Shown piece after piece: positions 17,609 through 25,628 of a stretch of DNA of 50,642 bases (the first letter of the stretch is position 1; every line of letters starts with the position of its first letter). A program made the position numbers and the translations under genes. The notes under the pieces are model-generated. The model did no database searches. It worked only from the letters and a program-made list of their open reading frames with translations, and was not told where the DNA came from. Source of the DNA: Kocuria dechangensis (lineage in GTDB: Bacteria > Actinomycetota > Actinomycetes > Actinomycetales > Micrococcaceae); the NCBI RefSeq assembly GCF_014636775.1, contig NZ_BMEQ01000026.1, positions 1 to 50,642 on the forward strand, in the 5' to 3' direction.

Positions 17609-18682
17609 CTAGTGACCCGTCTTTGAAGTGGTTGGGCGGTTGGCTTTTCTGAGGATTTCGGTGCTGGTCTTGGTCCGGACGAACGGGTGGCAGCGGTCGT
17701 TCCAGCCGGTGACGAAGGCGCGGATCTTGGCGTTGAGCTCCTGGACCGAAGCGACCTCGGCCCGGTGCAGGGCCTGACGTTCGACGATGGAAAACCACAC
17801 CTCCACCAGGTTCAGCCAGGAGGCCGAGGTCGGAGTGAAGTGCACACGAAACCGGGCGTTCTCGGCCAGCCAGGCCTTCACTTCAGGGGTTTTGTGGGTG
17901 GCGTAGTTGTCCATCACCAGGTGCAACTGCTGGTCCGGATAGGTCCGGGCGATCTGCTTGAGGAACGCAAGGAACTCCTGGCGGCGGTGCCGCGGCTTGC
18001 AGGCGGCGGTGACATGACCCGTTGCGATCTCCAGAGCGGCGAACAGCGTCGAGGTCCCGTGCCGGATGTAGTCGTGGGTGCGGGCCGCCGGCTTCCCAGG
18101 TTGCATCGGCAGGGATGGTGAGGTGCGCTCGAGGGCCTGGATCTGGGACTTCTCATCCACGCAGAGCACCACCGCGTTCTCGGGCGGTGCCAGATACAGC
18201 CCGACGACGTCGACGACCTTGGCCACCAACTGCGGGTCGGTGGAGAACTTGAAGGTCCCCTCCCGCCACGGGGCGACCCCGTACTCCCGCCAGGCCTGGG
18301 CCACCGTAGTGTGATCGATCCCCAGCCTGGAGCCCAGCAACCGGGAGGACCAGTGGGTGACCCCGAGCTTCTTCGGCGGGGGCCGCAACGAGGCGGCCAC
18401 GATCGCCCGGTGATCGATCTGCCGGGGCCGGCCGGACCGGTCGGCATCAGCCAACCCCTTGATCCCGGCCTCGGTGTAGCGGGCGCGCCAGGCGATCACG
18501 GTGTTGCGAGTCGTGCCCACCTTCTCGGCGATCTCGGTGTTGGAAATGCCCTCGGCGGCCAGCAGCACGATCCGCGCCCGCTGCGCCAATCCAGCCCGCA
18601 CCGCGGTGGAACGCACGAGGCTCTGCAGTTTCTCCCGGTCACCCTGGCGCAACAGCAGCGGGGCCGCAGGATGGTTTGCCAT
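17609..18682 (-). CDS. IS630-family DDE transposase
   Basis: A 357-residue transposase. An N-terminal helix-turn-helix (ISNTEIAEKVGTTRNTVIAW) is followed by a DDE catalytic core: first Asp in VLCVDEKSQIQAL, second in LHLVMDNYATHKT, Glu in SASWLNLVEVWFSIVE. ATG 18682 (MANHPAAP) is preferred to an upstream GTG at 18697. The TAG stop (17609-17611) is not in the element. It is formed by the duplicated TA target plus the next flanking base, so the protein end depends on the insertion site. All catalytic residues are present and the element looks competent. Confidence 0.9.
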   Translation of the reverse strand: MANHPAAPLLLRQGDREKLQSLVRSTAVRAGLAQRARIVLLAAEGISNTEIAEKVGTTRNTVIAWRARYTEAGIKGLADADRSGRPRQIDHRAIVAASLRPPPKKLGVTHWSSRLLGSRLGIDHTTVAQAWREYGVAPWREGTFKFSTDPQLVAKVVDVVGLYLAPPENAVVLCVDEKSQIQALERTSPSLPMQPGKPAARTHDYIRHGTSTLFAALEIATGHVTAACKPRHRRQEFLAFLKQIARTYPDQQLHLVMDNYATHKTPEVKAWLAENARFRVHFTPTSASWLNLVEVWFSIVERQALHRAEVASVQELNAKIRAFVTGWNDRCHPFVRTKTSTEILRKANRPTTSKTGH

Positions 18683-18734
18683 AACCCATGGTCCCACCTC
18701 ATCAACCGCTGGGGAACTTCAACCCCGGGGCACT
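17612..18734 (-). mobile_element. IS630-family insertion sequence, complete
   Basis: A 1123-base element carries one transposase gene. The ends are imperfect inverted repeats: left GTGACCCGTCTTTGAAGT, right (reverse complement) GTGCCCCGGGGTTGAAGT. Both are flanked by TA (17610-17611 and 18735-18736), the target duplication characteristic of the IS630/Tc1/mariner superfamily. Both ends sit in a CTAG context. The left flank is a dehydrogenase remnant that does not resume to the right, so the insertion was probably accompanied or followed by a deletion. Confidence 0.85.
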
Positions 18735-18920
18735 AGCGCCTATAGAAGCGGGTGAATTCGGTGATGGTGCAGAGATTGACGGTGGTCGATGGCCCCTGGC
18801 CCGACCGAACGATCCGGTCGTCATGGCGCCGGCACTTCCGATCCAAGGCAATGATCAACTGGGCCCCGCTGGTCCGGGTGGACAGGAACCGACCAAACCG
18901 GACCGACCTTCCATGACCGG

Positions 18921-19994
18921 TTACATCTGCTGTCTGTTGGCGGCTGGGTGGACACCGAGGGTGTTCATCGTCGTCATCACGATGGTCACCAGGGGAGCCC
19001 TGCTGACACCGTTCTCGTCGACGACCTCGACCTCGCCGGCCATGTCCAGCCAGTCGACGGCATCGGTGCCGTGGCCGCCCATCCAGGCGAGCAGTCCCAG
19101 CAGAACGAACACGTGGGAACGGTCCGAAACGGGCGTGCATCCTGCCACAGCGTGCAAACCGTCGCGCACAGCGCGTCCTCGAGTCCAGTCGACATCCACC
19201 ACTCCCCCGGGCACGTCCGTCACGCCCAGCGTCCGCAGCCAGGTCAGCTCGAAGTCGGCGCTTCCCGGACGTGCCGTCACCGCACAGAGGGCGAAGCGCG
19301 CTGCGGACGGATACACCAGGGTGGCGGCGAGGCGCTCCGCCGCTTCTCCGCGGTCCCCGGCGATCAGCTGCTCCCACAACTGGGTCAGTTCCCTCCCGGC
19401 CGGATGCCGTTGCTCCCACAGTTCTTCCCCGTGCACATCGGCGAGGAAGCCGTAGTCGGCGCGGTACTTGGCAACGCGGGTGGCTGCGGCCTCATCGGCA
19501 AGATAGGCAGGCGGCTCGACAGGTGCCCTACGCGTTGCCGAGACGATCCGCTCGTCACTGGCCCAGGCGATGAGGTCGACGGATTGGGTAACCTGCTCAG
19601 CACTTCCCTTCGAGTTGGCGTGGACCAGGGATTCCCAGATAGCGGAGGTCACTCGTACCACGTCGGAAACGTCGACGCCCGTGACGGAGGAGACGCCGCC
19701 CCCGATCAACCCGACCCCCAGATGGTGGGCCTGTTCCCGGTCCAGGTCATCGCTGAAGATATAGATGTAGACGCCCGGGGCATCCGGCCGTTGGCCGTGG
19801 AACAGCTGCTCCATGGAGGTCGCGAACTCGACCATCTGGTCCGGCGTGGGAGCATCGAAGCGGTGGACGGGGCCGGGCCGTCGGCCCCCGTAGAAGAAGA
19901 GCACGATCGAGTCCTGCGGCATATGACCGAGGGTCCCGGCGACAGTGGCGATCATGTCAGGGTGACTGCTGACGACGATCTTGGGGCCGACCAT
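18921..19994 (-). CDS. DUF4192 domain-containing protein
   Basis: A 357-residue protein begins MVGPKIVVSSHPDMIATVAG and contains LGHMPQDSIVLFFYGG, the N-terminal signature of DUF4192. It ends with VFVLLGLLAWMGGHGTDAVD, the small helical C-terminal segment typical of this actinobacterial family. The start is secure, because GGGAGGAATT immediately precedes ATG 19994; the longer open frame upstream is not used. The function of DUF4192 is unknown. No signal peptide or membrane segment is seen, so it is probably cytoplasmic. The gene stands alone between the IS630 element and a metallopeptidase remnant that points the other way. Confidence 0.75.
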   Translation of the reverse strand: MVGPKIVVSSHPDMIATVAGTLGHMPQDSIVLFFYGGRRPGPVHRFDAPTPDQMVEFATSMEQLFHGQRPDAPGVYIYIFSDDLDREQAHHLGVGLIGGGVSSVTGVDVSDVVRVTSAIWESLVHANSKGSAEQVTQSVDLIAWASDERIVSATRRAPVEPPAYLADEAAATRVAKYRADYGFLADVHGEELWEQRHPAGRELTQLWEQLIAGDRGEAAERLAATLVYPSAARFALCAVTARPGSADFELTWLRTLGVTDVPGGVVDVDWTRGRAVRDGLHAVAGCTPVSDRSHVFVLLGLLAWMGGHGTDAVDWLDMAGEVEVVDENGVSRAPLVTIVMTTMNTLGVHPAANRQQM

Positions 19995-20048
19995 AATTCC
20001 TCCCGCGGTGAAGCAACCAGTGCAGTTGGTATGCATTGCTATGTCTAG

Positions 20049-20294
20049 CAGCAGCGCGGGCACCTCACCTTCAACCTCGAGCTGGCGAAACAGGACCCGG
20101 CCTCGCTGGAATACAGGGTGGTTCACGAGATGACGCACTTGCACGAACACGGCCACGGCCACGGCCACGGCGAACGACTCATCATGCTGCTGGACGTCTA
20201 TCTGCCGACGTGGAGAACCCGCCGCGATGCGCTCAACACCACCCCGCTGCGCGACGAAAATTGGCAGAATCAGCTCGACAGCCGCCTTGCATGA
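20049..20294 (+). pseudogene. YgjP-like (SprT/DUF45) metallopeptidase, C-terminal remnant
   Basis: The plus strand encodes HLTFNLELAKQDPASLEYRV, VHEMTHLHEHGHGHGHGERL and LLDVYLPTWRTRRDALN, the zinc-binding HExxH region and tail of YgjP-like metallopeptidases. The frame is blocked upstream by TAG (20046-20048), so the N-terminal half is gone. A GGCCAC hexamer expansion (around 20150-20172) inserts extra His-Gly pairs just after the HEMTH motif, where the family has a single HGE. YgjP-like genes often neighbour type I restriction operons, so this may be the trace of a lost system. Confidence 0.65.
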
Positions 20295-20459
20295 TCACGA
20301 CGAAGCCTTTCGCTTCCCTACCTTCCGCGCCCCTTTGGGCGGGCAGCTACGCGAACCCTGCTGCAGCGGGGCAGGTCAAGGAAACCAGGGACAGTCCCCG
20401 TTCTCCCCACTCACCGGTTGAACTGACGGAAATTCGAGGCCGGGCATCATCCACCGCGT

Positions 20460-21647
20460 ATGGTCCTGAGCATGCGCGCCGAGCTCGAGGAGATCCTGGA
20501 ACTCCAGAAACAGTGGACCGACAGGAACACCGAACCCATGCAACGCCGCGGCGTCCTTGTCCGGCGTGAACTCACGGCATGGCTGAACAGCGCCCTCCCC
20601 GAGGCAAGAAGCACGCACCGAGTACTGACCGATCTCAACGTAGTAGCCAGCGACGGCTCCGGGCGCAAGGCCGCCATACCCTGGTGCCGCATCCACTCGC
20701 TCACCCACTCCCCCTCCGCGACGGAGGGGTGGTACCTCGTCTACCTGTTCAGTGCCGAGGGTGAACGGGCATACCTTTCCCTCAACCAGGGGACCAACCG
20801 TCGGGAGAACAGAAGGAATCGTCCCCGTTCTCCCGAGGAGCTGGAACATCGGGTCGACTGGGCGCGACAGGTCCTGCAGATCACCGGAGGACCGGGCCTG
20901 GTGGCCGACATCGACCTGGAAACACCCAGAACGCCTCTGGGTCGCCAGTACGAACTCGGCAACGTTGCAGCTTTCAGGTACCTGAACGGGTCGGTGCCGG
21001 ACGAGTCGACGCTGGGCGATCACCTCACGGAAATGCTGACGTGGCTGGCGAAACTCCACGAGGCAGAGGAGGCAACACGGTCTGGCGTCCACGAACCGGA
21101 TTCACACCCTGCCGATGCTGGGACGCCCCCAATGCAGACACCGGATCCCTCGCCGTGGCCCCGGTCGGGCCTGCACTCCGACACGGCCCGCGCCGACGAC
21201 ACCCTGAACCGTGACTACGTCTCCAGGTGGAGCGGCGAGGAGACGGATGCCCAGGCCCCGGCCACGATCCGCCGCGAGCAGAGGGAGCTGCGTCGGTCTC
21301 TCCTGAAGGATCGCCCGACAGCGCCGTGCGCCCTCTGCGGGGAAGTGCTGCCGGCACGGTTGCTCATCGCAGGTCACATCAAACCGCGGAGCATGTGCAC
21401 CGAGGAAGAGCGCATGGACTTCACGTCGGCGGCGATGCTGGTCTGCGCCCTCGGCTGCGATGCCCTCTTCGAATGTGGCTACATCGTCGTGGACGCAAAC
21501 GGTCAGGTGTGCCGTGGCCGTGCCGCAGAGACGAAGGGTCTCGAACGGGCCGTGGACCGGCTCATCGGGAGGACGTGCACCGCCCACGATGTCTCCACCG
21601 TCGCCAACTTCGAGGTTCACCGTTGCCTGGTACAGCGGGCGTCCTAG
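20460..21647 (+). CDS. McrB N-terminal (DUF3578) domain plus HNH endonuclease
   Basis: A 395-residue two-domain protein. Residues 1-130 match the McrB-N/DUF3578 DNA-recognition family: LEEILELQKQWTDRNTEPMQ, SDGSGRKAAIPWCRI, SPSATEGWYLVYLFSAEG and YLSLNQGT. The C-terminal third is an HNH nuclease with CALCGEVLPARLLIAGHIKP, then MLVCALGCDALFECGYIVVD, where the usual second His is replaced by the Gly-Cys-Asp variant. A Pro-rich linker (about residues 205-245) joins them. McrB-N domains read modified cytosine in type IV restriction enzymes, so this is a candidate modification-dependent or sequence-specific restriction nuclease. It is single-gene, with no partner GTPase nearby. ATG 20460 or 20472 could start it; neither has a clear ribosome site. 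No methyltransferase is adjacent. Confidence 0.78.
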   Translation: MVLSMRAELEEILELQKQWTDRNTEPMQRRGVLVRRELTAWLNSALPEARSTHRVLTDLNVVASDGSGRKAAIPWCRIHSLTHSPSATEGWYLVYLFSAEGERAYLSLNQGTNRRENRRNRPRSPEELEHRVDWARQVLQITGGPGLVADIDLETPRTPLGRQYELGNVAAFRYLNGSVPDESTLGDHLTEMLTWLAKLHEAEEATRSGVHEPDSHPADAGTPPMQTPDPSPWPRSGLHSDTARADDTLNRDYVSRWSGEETDAQAPATIRREQRELRRSLLKDRPTAPCALCGEVLPARLLIAGHIKPRSMCTEEERMDFTSAAMLVCALGCDALFECGYIVVDANGQVCRGRAAETKGLERAVDRLIGRTCTAHDVSTVANFEVHRCLVQRAS

Positions 21648-21740
21648 CGATCTCCCTGCGGGGATGACACGTACCCGGAGTCCACAGGGCAGCGGTCACG
21701 GGTCGTTCCCGGGGGACCGGGCTGGACGGTCCCGATGGGT

Positions 21741-22172
21741 TCAGCGCGACTGTCGGTAGTGGTCCTTGACTGCCCGGGTGAGGCGCTTGAGCTCGACGGA
21801 TTTCTGCCGCGGTGTCAGACCCTCGGGCACCGCCCCCAGTTCTTCGGCCAGGGTCCAGAAGCCCTTGCCCACCGATGTACCACCGCTCTGCCGGACCAGG
21901 GCGCTGAGCATGATGCCGTGGTCCTCGTAGGACCACACCGAGATCTCACCCAACAGCCTGCCCATAGCCGCCCGATCGGCCTCCCGGTCGAAGCGGAACG
22001 CAGGCAGCCGTTCGCGGTCGATCCGGTGGTTGACGGCGGTGTAGTCGGTCTCGCAATTGCCCGCCGCACACTCGGCCAGGTAGGCCTCGGTGACCCTGAG
22101 CATCGCCGCCCAATCCCTCTTGGCGCGCCCGTAGTACAGCTCCTCATTCCCCTGGCCGGCTCGTGCCGTCAT
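21741..22172 (-). CDS. Hypothetical protein, 143 residues
   Basis: I do not recognise a family. ATG 22172 is chosen because a G-rich ribosome-binding-like stretch (GGGGGGACAGGGGT) lies just upstream. The product, beginning MTARAGQGNEELYYGRAK, is rich in charged residues and predicted helices, has no membrane segment, and ends in a basic helix (LKRLTRAVKDHYRQSR). The residues ELYYGRAKRDWAAMLRVTE suggest an all-alpha fold. It diverges from the nuclease-like gene starting at 22376, so the 200 bases between them should hold both promoters. Confidence 0.6.
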   Translation of the reverse strand: MTARAGQGNEELYYGRAKRDWAAMLRVTEAYLAECAAGNCETDYTAVNHRIDRERLPAFRFDREADRAAMGRLLGEISVWSYEDHGIMLSALVRQSGGTSVGKGFWTLAEELGAVPEGLTPRQKSVELKRLTRAVKDHYRQSR

Positions 22173-22375
22173 ACCCCTGTCCCCCCGCAATCCCGATGGT
22201 AGTGTGCGCGAAAGCAAATCTACTGTTCGGTAGGGGCACAGGGCACCCATGTGCGCGCACATGACGCCGGAGGACACGGCCCTGCTGCCGCCCGCCCACG
22301 GTGCGCACCGCGCCGCGGCCCCCAGAGCCCTGTACCGCACCGCTGGACATCCACCACGATCCTGGGAGGACCCCT

Positions 22376-23419
22376 GTGAGCCCTCGCCGCTCCCCCTACA
22401 CCTCCTCGTGGTTGCCGGAGCACGACCTCGGCGCCGAGGTGCCGTCCCAGAACCCGGCCACCTCGGCGATCGAGCAGCGGGTGAAGCAGAGACTGCTGGA
22501 GGCCGGGCTGCCGGTGCGCCAGGGATTGGCGATCCAGTGCAGCTACGACATCTTCGGCAACAGGTTCCCGGTCCTCACCCCGGACTTCGTGCTGCTGGAG
22601 TCGAAGGTCTGCGTGGAGGTGGACCCGCTCTACACCCACGGTGCGCGGGAGTTCCAGGACACGATGCGCAACGCGCTGCTCTCCCACGCCGGGTGGACCG
22701 TGGTGCGCCTGCGTCTGGGGGGCCAGCAGCCCATCGGCGCCCATGACGTCGTCGCCGAGGGCCAGACCATCACCGACCCGGTGATCGAGGCGCTGGTCGC
22801 GGCAGTCACCGACGCCGTTGACGGGCGCCCCGGGCAGGTGCGGCGGGTCGCCCGCCCGACCCCGAGGATGCACGGGCGGCTGAGCCGGGCCACCACCCGC
22901 TCGGCCTACGAGCACGCCTACTTCTTCGCCTGGATGCTCGACTCCGGTGACCCCGTGCGCCTGGCCATCGTGGACTCCGGGCGCTGTCTGGGCCTGGACC
23001 GGGGCAGGAGCGGGGTGTGGTTCCTCCGGCTGCTTGACCTCCACCGCCTCCCTCGGAAGCAGTGGAAGGCGGAGCTCACCGCGGTGCTGGAGCAGATGGG
23101 CGAGGCCGACTTCGAGCCGACCTCCGCCTTCCCGTGGGGCGAGCGGTTCTTCACCGGGCCCAGCGGGCCCAACGTGCTTCTGCCGGCTTCCTTCAACCTC
23201 GGCGGGCCGACCTGTGAGCTGACGGTCACCGTCAAAGGCACCACCACCTGGGAGCCCCTGGAGCTGCGCACCGACGGGACTCCCCAGCTGCAGGTCCACC
23301 CCGAAGCCGCAGCCGCCGGCTGGCGCATCGCTCAGGTCGTCGCGGCGAACCCGTTCCTGCCCCGTGTCGTGACCATCTCCCTGGCCCGCACCGGGAAACG
23401 CACCGGCCACTGGGCCTGA
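22376..23419 (+). CDS. Protein with N-terminal PD-(D/E)XK (Vsr/DUF559-like) nuclease fold
   Basis: A 347-residue protein. Residues 30-135 look like a Vsr/DUF559-type nuclease: AIEQRVKQRLLEAGLPV gives an N-terminal helix with Glu33, TPDFVLL supplies Asp70, CVEVDP supplies Glu81 and Asp83, and RNALLSHAGWTVVRLRLGG closes the fold. The remaining 210 residues are unlike known nucleases and may bind DNA or a partner. GTG 22376 is the likely start because GGGAGG sits seven bases before it; the frame is open upstream but without a better site. No methyltransferase is next to it, so it is unlikely to be a simple type II enzyme. A role in DNA processing or defence is possible. Confidence 0.65.
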   Translation: MSPRRSPYTSSWLPEHDLGAEVPSQNPATSAIEQRVKQRLLEAGLPVRQGLAIQCSYDIFGNRFPVLTPDFVLLESKVCVEVDPLYTHGAREFQDTMRNALLSHAGWTVVRLRLGGQQPIGAHDVVAEGQTITDPVIEALVAAVTDAVDGRPGQVRRVARPTPRMHGRLSRATTRSAYEHAYFFAWMLDSGDPVRLAIVDSGRCLGLDRGRSGVWFLRLLDLHRLPRKQWKAELTAVLEQMGEADFEPTSAFPWGERFFTGPSGPNVLLPASFNLGGPTCELTVTVKGTTTWEPLELRTDGTPQLQVHPEAAAAGWRIAQVVAANPFLPRVVTISLARTGKRTGHWA

Positions 23420-23488
23420 ACGCGCGCTACGCACCATGCACGGCGCTACGCACGGGCCTCCTGCACCGGGCGTGCCCGCTGTGTTCTC

Positions 23489-24064
23489 TCAGGAGATCCA
23501 GGCGTGCTGGGTCGGGGACCAGAACACGACCCCGACGCTGTGGCCGTCCAGCTGCTCCCGGACCTGCTCGTCGGTCAGGGCGGAGGACCCGATCAGCGCC
23601 TGGAACTCCTGGCGTTGTACCGCGGCCCAGGAGACGGCGTAGTACCGGTCCGAGGAGTGGGCGAGCATCGCGGTGAGCTCGGCCTCGCCCAGCAGGGCCG
23701 TGGCCACCAGCTCCCGGTCGTAGTCCACCTCGTAGAGCTGCCCGCCGATGGTCTCCCGGTAGACCAGTCCGGCACCGGTGAAGTCGGCGATCCACGCCTC
23801 CAGGACCTCCTCCCGCACCCGGCGCTCCTGCTCGGTGGCGCCGAGGACCCGCAGCTGGGCCGGGTCCCCGTCGCCTTCGGTGGCCACCGCGACCACGGTG
23901 CCCTCGAGCAGCAGCTCCACTGACTGGGCAGGGTCCGCCCCGGGGTAGGCCTCCTCGGTGGCGCTGTAGGCACCCAGGACGTAGTCGGCGGTGGCCGGCA
24001 CGGGCCGCAGGGTGGCCGGCAGCAGGCGGGTGGGAACCGTGGTGTCAGGGTCGGTGGGGGTCAT
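23489..24064 (-). CDS. Hypothetical protein, 191 residues
   Basis: No family recognised. ATG 24064 follows AGGAGAACAG, a good ribosome-binding site, and fixes the start; the longer frame upstream is not used. The protein is acidic, with a proline- and threonine-rich first 25 residues (MTPTDPDTTVPTRLLPATLR) and then a mixed alpha/beta segment (LVYRETIGGQLYEVDYDREL, SSDRYYAVSWAAVQRQEF) ending TQHAWIS. No signal peptide or membrane segment. It converges with the nuclease-like gene upstream. Confidence 0.6.
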   Translation of the reverse strand: MTPTDPDTTVPTRLLPATLRPVPATADYVLGAYSATEEAYPGADPAQSVELLLEGTVVAVATEGDGDPAQLRVLGATEQERRVREEVLEAWIADFTGAGLVYRETIGGQLYEVDYDRELVATALLGEAELTAMLAHSSDRYYAVSWAAVQRQEFQALIGSSALTDEQVREQLDGHSVGVVFWSPTQHAWIS

Positions 24065-24407
24065 CTGTTCTCCTGGGGCGGCAGGCGGGTGGCGGACACC
24101 CCCAGTCTCCGCCACCGCAGGGGTGATCCGGGCAGCGGCAGGGCCTCCGGACCCGGCACATCACCCCCCTCCCCCAAGTGCAGGCGCGATCAGCACCCGA
24201 TGACCACGCCCGCCGGCAAGCACGGGGTGTGGGCGCAGCCCACGCGCCGCGGCCGGTCCCGCGGGGTACGGTCACGATGCTGCGGGCACCTGGCCCCGGT
24301 GTCCCGGCCGTGTCATCTCCGCGCCCCGCCGGACCCGGTCCCCGGACCCGGGGTGGGGTGTGTGAGAGTCTGGCTCGGTCCCCGTCCCCTCCCCATGGAG
24401 TCCCCCC

Positions 24408-24923
24408 TTGAGCGCTGCCGTCCCTGTCGCCACACCCGCCCCGGCCCCGGCCGAGGTCCCGGTGGTGGACTCCTTCGCCGTGGCCGCCCAGCTGCGCATG
24501 ACCACCGCCGGCACCACCGCCCGCCTGATGGTGGGCCTGCCCGCCGAGGTGACGGTCACACCTGCTGTGCTGGTGCCGGCGCTGCTGAGCCTGGGCCGGC
24601 AGGTGCTGGACGACTACCGGCTCACCGGACACGAGCTGCCCGCAGTGGAAGTCACCGCGGTGGAGCGGGTGCAGACCGTGCCCGCGGCCGCACGGGCGAC
24701 CGGCTTCACCGTGGGGGTCACCAACGACCTGACCGCGCGACGGTCGACCGTCGTGGTGGACTCGGACCTGCTGCTGGGCACCGACGAGGGGGTGGCCCTG
24801 ATTGCCGCCACCCTGTCCGCCGGCGCCGAGCACCTGATGGAGACCACCGACCGCTCCACCCACCGGTCCGCCCCGTCCAAGCGCCGCTCCCACCGCCGGC
24901 GGAACTCCCGACGGCGCCGCTGA
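24408..24923 (+). CDS. Hypothetical protein with basic C-terminal tail
   Basis: A 171-residue protein starting at TTG 24408, a non-standard start, after an Ala/Pro-rich leader (VPVATPAPAPAEVPVV). The middle contains repeated Val/Ala/Thr-rich beta-like segments. The tail is very basic (KRRSHRRRNSRRRR), suggesting nucleic acid binding or interaction with a negatively charged partner. I do not recognise a family. No good ribosome-binding site is seen, so the start could be downstream. Confidence 0.5.
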   Translation: MSAAVPVATPAPAPAEVPVVDSFAVAAQLRMTTAGTTARLMVGLPAEVTVTPAVLVPALLSLGRQVLDDYRLTGHELPAVEVTAVERVQTVPAAARATGFTVGVTNDLTARRSTVVVDSDLLLGTDEGVALIAATLSAGAEHLMETTDRSTHRSAPSKRRSHRRRNSRRRR

Positions 24924-25105
24924 CCCCATGCCCGGAGGACCCGTGGGCCGGCCCATGCCCCGGCACCGGCCGTGCACCCAGCAGCCCGCCCGGCACCACG
25001 GCCCCTGCCCCGGCGAGACGAGAACAGGCCACTGTGGCCGCGCGTCGGGCCTGTCCGGGGGCGGGGCTTTCTGCCAGGCTGGCAGAGCACGAACACCGTG
25101 CACGA

Positions 25106-25128
25106 GCACCCCGCACTCTGCGGGGTGC
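25106..25128 (+). promoter_or_regulatory. Perfect stem-loop in the cspA leader
   Basis: A perfect 10-base-pair stem (GCACCCCGCA / TGCGGGGTGC) with a three-base loop (ctc) lies 33 bases upstream of the cspA start. It could terminate the preceding gene or be part of the 5' untranslated region of the cold-shock transcript; leaders of this kind can regulate cspA translation. It is not followed by a T-rich run on the plus strand, which favours a leader structure over an intrinsic terminator, though high-GC terminators often lack such runs. Confidence 0.45.
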
Positions 25129-25161
25129 CCGGTGGTTCGCACAACGAAGTAGGTACTGGTT

Positions 25162-25368
25162 ATGACTACAGGTGTGGTCAAGTGGTTCAACGCCGAGAAG
25201 GGCTTCGGCTTCATCAGCCCCGAGGACGGCTCCGCCGACGTGTTCGCCCACTACTCCGCCATCAACTCCGGAGGCTTCCGCTCCCTGGAGGAGAACCAAC
25301 GGGTGGAATTCGAGATCCAACAAGGCCCCAAGGGCCCCCAGGCCGCGAACATCACCGTCCTGTCCTGA
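25162..25368 (+). CDS. cspA: Cold shock protein
   Basis: A 68-residue single cold-shock domain. It has [18 protein letters not shown] with the RNP1 motif [16 protein letters not shown] with the RNP2 motif VFAH, and the closing [11 protein letters not shown]. CspA-type proteins bind single-stranded RNA and act as RNA chaperones in the cytoplasm. Length and motifs are canonical and the frame is intact. A second copy on a mobile element would give a chaperone that does not depend on the host genes. A stem-loop precedes it and a perfect terminator hairpin follows. Confidence 0.95.
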   Translation: MTTGVVKWFNAEKGFGFISPEDGSADVFAHYSAINSGGFRSLEENQRVEFEIQQGPKGPQAANITVLS

Positions 25369-25431
25369 CAACGACACTGGGATCTTGCCTGCAGATCCCG
25401 CGTAGCCCGAGCAGACGCTGCGGCACCGCCG

Positions 25432-25473
25432 AAGCCATCGCCACCCAGGCCTCGAGCTGGGTGGCGATGGCTT
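25432..25473 (+). terminator. Rho-independent-type terminator after cspA
   Basis: A 17-base perfect inverted repeat (AAGCCATCGCCACCCAG and its reverse complement) with an eight-base loop lies 63 bases after the cspA stop, followed by TTTGCC on the plus strand. It should end cspA transcription. Being symmetric, it may also block read-through from the parA operon, which converges on it. Confidence 0.75.
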
Positions 25474-25628
25474 TGCCGCGGTCGATCAGTCTCCCCGCAT
25501 CTTCACTATCCCTACGCTTCATCCACCGCGGATCATAAGCCGACAAGCTGCGACTTATTGAATAGATCGACTGCAGTGACATCATCAACTGGACGCACGG
25601 CATGCGCTGGTGACACCAGTTTCACTGC

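Noticed and set aside
24045-25214. A 389-codon minus-strand frame over the basic-tail protein and cspA
   Set aside because: Gly/Arg-rich with low complexity, antisense to cspA; not credible.
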